Positions 59,201 to 64,000 of a DNA stretch of 64,000 nucleotides are shown piece by piece. This stretch comes from Limnoperna fortunei. Taxonomy: Eukaryota; Mollusca; Bivalvia; Mytilida; Modiolidae. Location: NCBI GenBank assembly GCA_944474755.1, contig OX104113.1:65244074-65308073 (forward strand), in the 5' to 3' direction. Position 1 is the stretch's first letter. Every line of letters starts with the position of its first letter. A program made the translations under genes and the position numbers. The notes beneath the pieces were generated by a model. The model was not told the origin of the DNA. It was given only the letters and a program-made list of their open reading frames with translations, and searched no databases.

Positions 59201-59925
59201 TACTTCAATTTATTAATGGTTGAAATAAAAAGTTTTCGTTAAATGAGTGTGGTATTGGCAATAATAATGAAAATGGAATCTTTAACAAGGTAGGTAATTT
59301 TGACAAAAAAAATAGCATTTTTTAGCACTGTTTAACTAGTTTTTATCCAATTGACAAAAAATTAATTCAGAGACTCCTAATTTTCTTTCCATCACTAAAA
59401 TGTATACCAATTGCTTGACATTATGCCAAAAATTCAGAAAATTTCATTGGACAGAATTTTTGTAATCTTTTATTTGATGTTTTTTTATTCTCTTCTCTGT
59501 ATATTCTATATGAAAATTTAAAACTTCAGTGCTCAATTCCTCGAAAATTAGCTCTGAAACCCTTATTTTTTATTTTGAATTATGATAACTTGTATAAAAA
59601 ACTAACTATTTGACGAATTGAAAAAAAACTCATTGACAAATTATTTTCAATGAAAGTGTCCTGCATCCCCTTAAACCAGGTTTTATGGCATGTCAAACCT
59701 CCCGCCTCCATTACTGTGGAATGTGAGTTGATTAAAATAGATGGGTATCATATACCACTAGTCACTAAAAGTTGTATCCAACAATCATCGTAGCACATTC
59801 ACTGTACATTGAATTCAAAAATTGGTAAAACTATCTGCAACCATATTTTCAAACGAGAATATTTTTTGACAAGGAAGTTGTATCTATAGTAAAGGTTATT
59901 AAAGACGCGGACGAGTAATTTTTTT
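56290..59925. other. Gene-free stretch
   Basis: About 3.6 kb with no supported gene. 56840-56960 resembles a dispersed repeat (GTTTTTGCCAAGTTTCATTA, AAAGTTTACGGACGAATAAC). The frame at 57602-57829 has no recognisable domain or splice context I can defend. Confidence 0.5.
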
Positions 59926-59929
59926 CTTG

Positions 59930-60550
59930 TAATTTTGCTTTTCAAGTTTATCACGAAGAAATAGGCGACGTTTGCAAAAAATCAGAAACCTCTCTGCAAG
60001 CTCTTGCATTCCTGATCAATTGAGAAATATAGACACCGTATGCAGTAGAAGCTGGAATATTGCTGCATAGGTGAAGAAAATGTATAATTTTCAATTGAAA
60101 TTCGTCACGTTTGTCGTAAATTCTTGTGCTTAGATGACCGTTGGTGTAATATTCGAGGTGTAAGTCTTAAAATGATGTAGATGAATATGTTTCTGTGGTT
60201 TCTTTAATTTCCTGTTCTGAAGGATATATAAACGGAAGACACTTAGAAAACTGATGGTTGTTAATTTAAAGGACAAAATACATATATCTATATGTAAAAT
60301 TTAAGTACCTAGCATCTGCTATCTTCTTGTCTTCAATAAGACGTCGAAGAAATTCATAAGAATACAGGAACAAAACGTCGGCAAAGCGTGGGGCACAGTT
60401 TGTTCCCATTGGAATTCCGATTGTCTGCTGAAAAACACATCCTCCGATCAGAAAATGTAGCATACTATAAACTTTTTCTTCGCTGAAGCATAATTTGCCT
60501 TTTAGTAGAAACAATTTTAAAAAAAGCAAGCTTGGAATTCGAATTATCAA
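59930..60550 (-). pseudogene. Penelope-like element reverse transcriptase relic
   Basis: The minus strand encodes IGGCVFQQTIGIPMGTNCAP (about 60386-60445), the signature block of Penelope-like reverse transcriptases, then LFLYSYEFLRRL. Next is RYLNFTYRYMYFVL, where the usual catalytic Asp pair is lost, and the frame stops at 60266. Further downstream in other frames come HLEYYTNGHLSTRIYDKRDE and CSNIPASTAYGVYISQLIR (about 60010-60170), also conserved in this family. Frameshifts and the missing active-site residues show a dead copy. An endonuclease domain was not recognised. Confidence 0.75.
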
Positions 60551-60559
60551 ATGTATATC

Positions 60560-61077
60560 GAAGAAATTAACAAATCTGATAATTTTACCAGTGACAGCGG
60601 CACCTATTTACTTAATAGCTGCATTTTTTTTTAAAAATCATTCATATTTTGAATACAGCCATGCATGCTATGTGCACGTTAAAAATGTCATCAATGATAT
60701 CATTCTTATGATAGACACGTGCTTCGTTTAAGATCGGATCATTATTGGCGCTTAAACCAGTATTCAAACACCAAATAATTCAATTGTTAAGTGTTTGTTT
60801 TCTTCAAAAGTCGAAAAAATGACATCAGATTTGACTAAGGCCATCTACACGTCGCGATTTGACTAGTATTTAATAATTATATCTTTACCCACTTATAAAT
60901 TATATATTACTATTCAGCGTAGTAGCATCTGCAAGATAAAAGATAAATATTTGATCAATAAATATAGTGGGTTGATTACATTTGAGTTTGTATAAAATAT
61001 GTATTTCTTGAAAGGTTCTTAAATATAAAAAAAGTATTAGTTTTCCGGTTATTAATGCTAAATATTTTATTTTTCAG
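60560..61077. other. Upstream region / 5' intron of the NRPS-like gene
   Basis: AT-rich, ending in a pyrimidine-rich acceptor TTTTATTTTTCAG at 61065-61077. The next 15 bases are open and in frame with the downstream ATG. An upstream exon, non-coding or coding, is therefore likely but was not identified. Confidence 0.5.
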
Positions 61078-61092
61078 ATTTGTCACAGCAAA

Positions 61093-64000
61093 ATGCCACC
61101 ATCCAATATTAAATCAGAAAAGGGCGATTTGGAATTGATTCCGTGTGTTACTATCGGCGAAGGAAATTTGTTACTTTGTTGTCTGAAGTACTTGCTAGAA
61201 TCTGGTTTTAATGTTGTTTCCGTGTTCAGCAATACACAAGCAGTACGTACATTCTGTGAAGAAAACAGCATTTCCCGCTGGGAACGGGGAGCAAATATAG
61301 AAGAAGTTTTGAAATATGTACAATTTGATTATTTATTTAGCATATCAAATCCAAGGATTATTTCAGAAAATGTTTTACAATTACCGAGAGTATTGTCAAT
61401 TAACTACCATGATTCACCACTACCAGCGTATGCCGGTGTTCATGCCACAAGTTGGGCCCTTATGAATGGCGAATCAAAACATGGTATAAGTTGGCATGTG
61501 ATAGAAACTGGAATAGACACTGGCGAAATTCTTCAGTTTATGGAAGTAACTGTAGATGACAACGATTCAGCTTTGACACTGAACTTGAAATGTCAAGAGG
61601 CTGCAAAACAATCATTCAAGATCATGATAACAGATATTAGAAACGACACAGTCGTTCGAAAACAACAACCAACTATTGGGCGCTCATATTACGGACTTTA
61701 TGCTATCCCTCCAAATGCTGGAATATTATCATTTGAATTAAAGTCACAAGAAATATACAATATAGCCAGAGCATTAGAATTTGGAAACCACGACAATGCC
61801 CTTGGAAGTCCAAAACTTATGACCTCTTCGGCAGAATTCTTCCTTGTAACGAACGTTGAACCAGCACGCAGTGATATTTACAAATCAGAATTTCCTAGCA
61901 CAATTTTAGATATTGTTGACGATACACTTGTAGTCAGCACTTCTGATACACCACTTCTTGTGTCATTTGCAAATTTAGATGGTACACACCCTGTTCCTAG
62001 CACCTACAAAGAACACGACCTTTACACAGGTGCTAAATTGTCAAGTGTTAATATTAATACCGATCCTCTCACAGTTGTTAGAAAAAAAGAAACTTTTTGG
62101 AGGCAAAAGATGTCTGAATATCAACCTACAACATTCTTTCGACAACGTATGAATGTAGTTGCAGGAATAATAGATGTATCAACCGAGATTAATGTCAAAA
62201 CCGCCGTTTTATCGTTACCCAAAGTCACAATACCTGCCCAGTTTGATGACATCAATGACTACCTTTCATCTGCTTTCCTAGCATTCATGGCTCGCATATG
62301 CTGCGTCAAAACTATATGCGTCGGTATTCTAGCAGATAAGTCTGTACTTCCTACTGAAGCACATCCTCTTTACTCCGACATCTGTCCAGGACTTTTCAAA
62401 ATCAACATACGTGATGAAATGTCTTCTATTTTGAGCTCGTGTCATGAAGCATTAAAAAGGCACCACACATCTCATTCATTTTTAGTAGACATGTTTTATC
62501 GTTATCCAGAACTAAGAGGACGTAAACAGGTTCCCCATCACAATATTGTACTAGGAAGTCTTTTAAAAAATGCTTCCGAGAAAGAATTTGGAAAGAAGGT
62601 ATTGCACGACTGCAATATGTTGCTTCTGTTTGAAAAATTTGGAACCGAAATGCGTTTACTTTATAACGAAAGACCCTCGCAAGATTTCGAACACATCAAA
62701 GATGTTCTGAAGCACTTCCCAATGTTCCTGAAATCTATGGCAAAATTGGGAACTTCGCATAAATTATCTGAGGTATCCATGGTACCTGAAGAAGAGATGC
62801 AAAAGTTGTATCCTCCATACGAACTGCAAGCCCAACCAGAAAAATCCCCTTTCATTGCCTTTGAAAACCAGTGTAGAGCTACCCCAAACAACGTTGCTAT
62901 AACCTCCACAAAATGTACCTTATCATATCAACAATGCTATAATGAGGTTAAGAAGTTAGCAAAGTTAATACGTGCAATGGAAAGTCCAAATCAAATGGCA
63001 TACAATATAGTTGCATTACACTTACCGAACTCCGTTGCTTATGTTGTATCAGTTTTGGCAAGTATTCACGCTGATAAAGCATTCCTTCCTCTGCCTCTAG
63101 ATTACCCACAGGAACGATTGGCATTTACTATGAAGGACGCCGTTGTAAGACTTCTTATCATGACTACGGATGCATATACCAAATCTGATTTTTCTTCCAT
63201 ACCAAACAAGAAAACATATCTTGGAAAAGTAGGAGATGAAGACTTATTATTGATACTGTTTATACCAGAAGACGATACCACTGAAGTCAATCCAAGGGTT
63301 CCTAAAAGAAAATCGTCGTATGTCCCATTAGATGAAGATACTTGCTACGTCATGTACACATCTGGCTCAACAGGAAGACCGAAAGGCGTTCAGGTTACAA
63401 AAACGGGAGTTGTAAATTTAGCCAGAGCTCAGATAGCTTTATGGAGTCTTGACGAGAATGATATAATAGCCCAATTTGCATCGATTGGATTTGATGCTAC
63501 TGTGTCAGAAATTTTTACTGCACTTTTTTCTGGTGCCACACTTGCTGTTTTAGGAGAAACAGAGAGACTAGGTCAAGAGTTTCTAGTTTCAATGAATAGA
63601 TTAAAAGTAAATACAATTACACTGCCACCGTCTGCTTTAAATGTATACAAACCAACGGACCTCCCATATCTGCGAAAAGTTGTAACTGCTGGGGAACCGT
63701 GTACGTTAAACACCGCTGTTAAATGGACATCATCTGACGCACCAATCAGGTTCTTTAACGCCTACGGACCGACCGAAACAACAGTTTGCGCTACTAACTA
63801 CGAATTCACAAAAGGGCTTGGCCACGAAGACGTAAACAGGGATATACCTATAGGAAAAGCTATTCCAGGTGCATGCGTGTATCTTTTTGACGAATTTCTT
63901 CAACCAGTACCACCTGATGTTGTCGGGGAAATCTATGTCGGAGGTTTGGGGTTATCAAAGGGTTATATTGGACATGCAAGTTGCTACAATTCAGATAGAT
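61093..64000 (+). CDS. NRPS-like multidomain enzyme: formyltransferase, half-condensation-like region, adenylation domain (partial)
   Basis: An uninterrupted frame of 969 codons runs off the window end. Residues ~16-215 are a formyl-tetrahydrofolate-dependent formyltransferase with the catalytic triad visible: Asn104 and His106 in NYHDSPLPAYAG, and Asp142 in GIDTGEIL. About 216-325 resembles the formyltransferase C-terminal domain. About 330-580 resembles the C-terminal lobe of an NRPS condensation domain (FWRQKM onward) without an HHxxxDG motif. From ~584 an adenylation domain shows A2 (FLPLPLDYPQERL, about 664), A3 YTSGSTGRPKG (755-765), A4 GFDATVSEIF (799-808), A5 NAYGPTETT (889-897) and A6 GEIYVGGLGLSKGYI (945-959). 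A carrier domain and later modules would lie beyond the window. The role should be activation of an amino acid, perhaps with N-formylation. No intron is seen in 2.9 kb. An acceptor at 61077 suggests a 5' exon, arguing against bacterial contamination. The true start may be further upstream. Confidence 0.9.
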   Translation, partial: MPPSNIKSEKGDLELIPCVTIGEGNLLLCCLKYLLESGFNVVSVFSNTQAVRTFCEENSISRWERGANIEEVLKYVQFDYLFSISNPRIISENVLQLPRVLSINYHDSPLPAYAGVHATSWALMNGESKHGISWHVIETGIDTGEILQFMEVTVDDNDSALTLNLKCQEAAKQSFKIMITDIRNDTVVRKQQPTIGRSYYGLYAIPPNAGILSFELKSQEIYNIARALEFGNHDNALGSPKLMTSSAEFFLVTNVEPARSDIYKSEFPSTILDIVDDTLVVSTSDTPLLVSFANLDGTHPVPSTYKEHDLYTGAKLSSVNINTDPLTVVRKKETFWRQKMSEYQPTTFFRQRMNVVAGIIDVSTEINVKTAVLSLPKVTIPAQFDDINDYLSSAFLAFMARICCVKTICVGILADKSVLPTEAHPLYSDICPGLFKINIRDEMSSILSSCHEALKRHHTSHSFLVDMFYRYPELRGRKQVPHHNIVLGSLLKNASEKEFGKKVLHDCNMLLLFEKFGTEMRLLYNERPSQDFEHIKDVLKHFPMFLKSMAKLGTSHKLSEVSMVPEEEMQKLYPPYELQAQPEKSPFIAFENQCRATPNNVAITSTKCTLSYQQCYNEVKKLAKLIRAMESPNQMAYNIVALHLPNSVAYVVSVLASIHADKAFLPLPLDYPQERLAFTMKDAVVRLLIMTTDAYTKSDFSSIPNKKTYLGKVGDEDLLLILFIPEDDTTEVNPRVPKRKSSYVPLDEDTCYVMYTSGSTGRPKGVQVTKTGVVNLARAQIALWSLDENDIIAQFASIGFDATVSEIFTALFSGATLAVLGETERLGQEFLVSMNRLKVNTITLPPSALNVYKPTDLPYLRKVVTAGEPCTLNTAVKWTSSDAPIRFFNAYGPTETTVCATNYEFTKGLGHEDVNRDIPIGKAIPGACVYLFDEFLQPVPPDVVGEIYVGGLGLSKGYIGHASCYNSDR

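Noticed and set aside
61093..64000. Bacterial contamination as the source of the NRPS-like frame
   Set aside because: Base composition matches the surroundings, a eukaryotic acceptor (TTTTATTTTTCAG) precedes it, and a Penelope-like relic lies directly upstream. Contamination cannot be fully excluded without reads.

Overview
The window looks like nuclear DNA of a mollusc, most likely a bivalve and possibly a mussel. It is AT-rich, its genes carry GT-AG introns and AATAAA signals, and it is crowded with tRNA-headed SINEs whose conserved core resembles the Meta-SINE/RUDI type described from molluscs. It also carries Tc1/mariner, LINE, Penelope-like, LTR and hAT-MITE remnants. The taxon is an inference from repeats and gene structure, not from a marker gene. 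Layout: 1-4243 is a tandem duplication of a 1.8 kb non-coding unit bounded by inverted repeats. 4244-9069 is gene-free (palindromes, short tandem repeats, two SINEs). 9070-10995 is a non-autonomous LTR retrotransposon with a broken gag-like frame. 12698-15299 (-) is a two-exon flavin-containing monooxygenase. 18936-20132 (-) is a single-exon SAM-dependent methyltransferase. 20935-30671 (+) is a five-exon cytochrome P450 divergent from the methyltransferase. 30.8-61 kb is a roughly 30 kb repeat desert with a full-length-looking LINE lying inside a decayed Tc1-like element, a second LINE pseudogene, a Penelope-like reverse transcriptase relic and several foldback elements. 61093 to the window end (+) is the start of a large multidomain enzyme: formyltransferase, half-condensation-like region and NRPS adenylation domain. 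The most interesting signal is the company these genes keep. An NRPS-type formyltransferase/adenylation protein with no intron in the 2.9 kb seen, an intronless methyltransferase, a P450 and an FMO are the only host protein-coding genes I can support. Together they look like a candidate animal biosynthetic gene cluster. The adenylation domain has intact core motifs and a specificity-code pattern (D-A-S-T-V-A-A-V-C) resembling Phe/Tyr-activating bacterial domains. A working model, which is inference, is that an aromatic amino acid is activated, perhaps formylated, and tailored by methylation and oxidation. Secondary signals are hammerhead-ribozyme-like motifs in a ~334 bp tandem repeat at 24.8-25.7 kb, and a SINE in the last P450 intron carrying an exact copy of the P450 mRNA 3' end.
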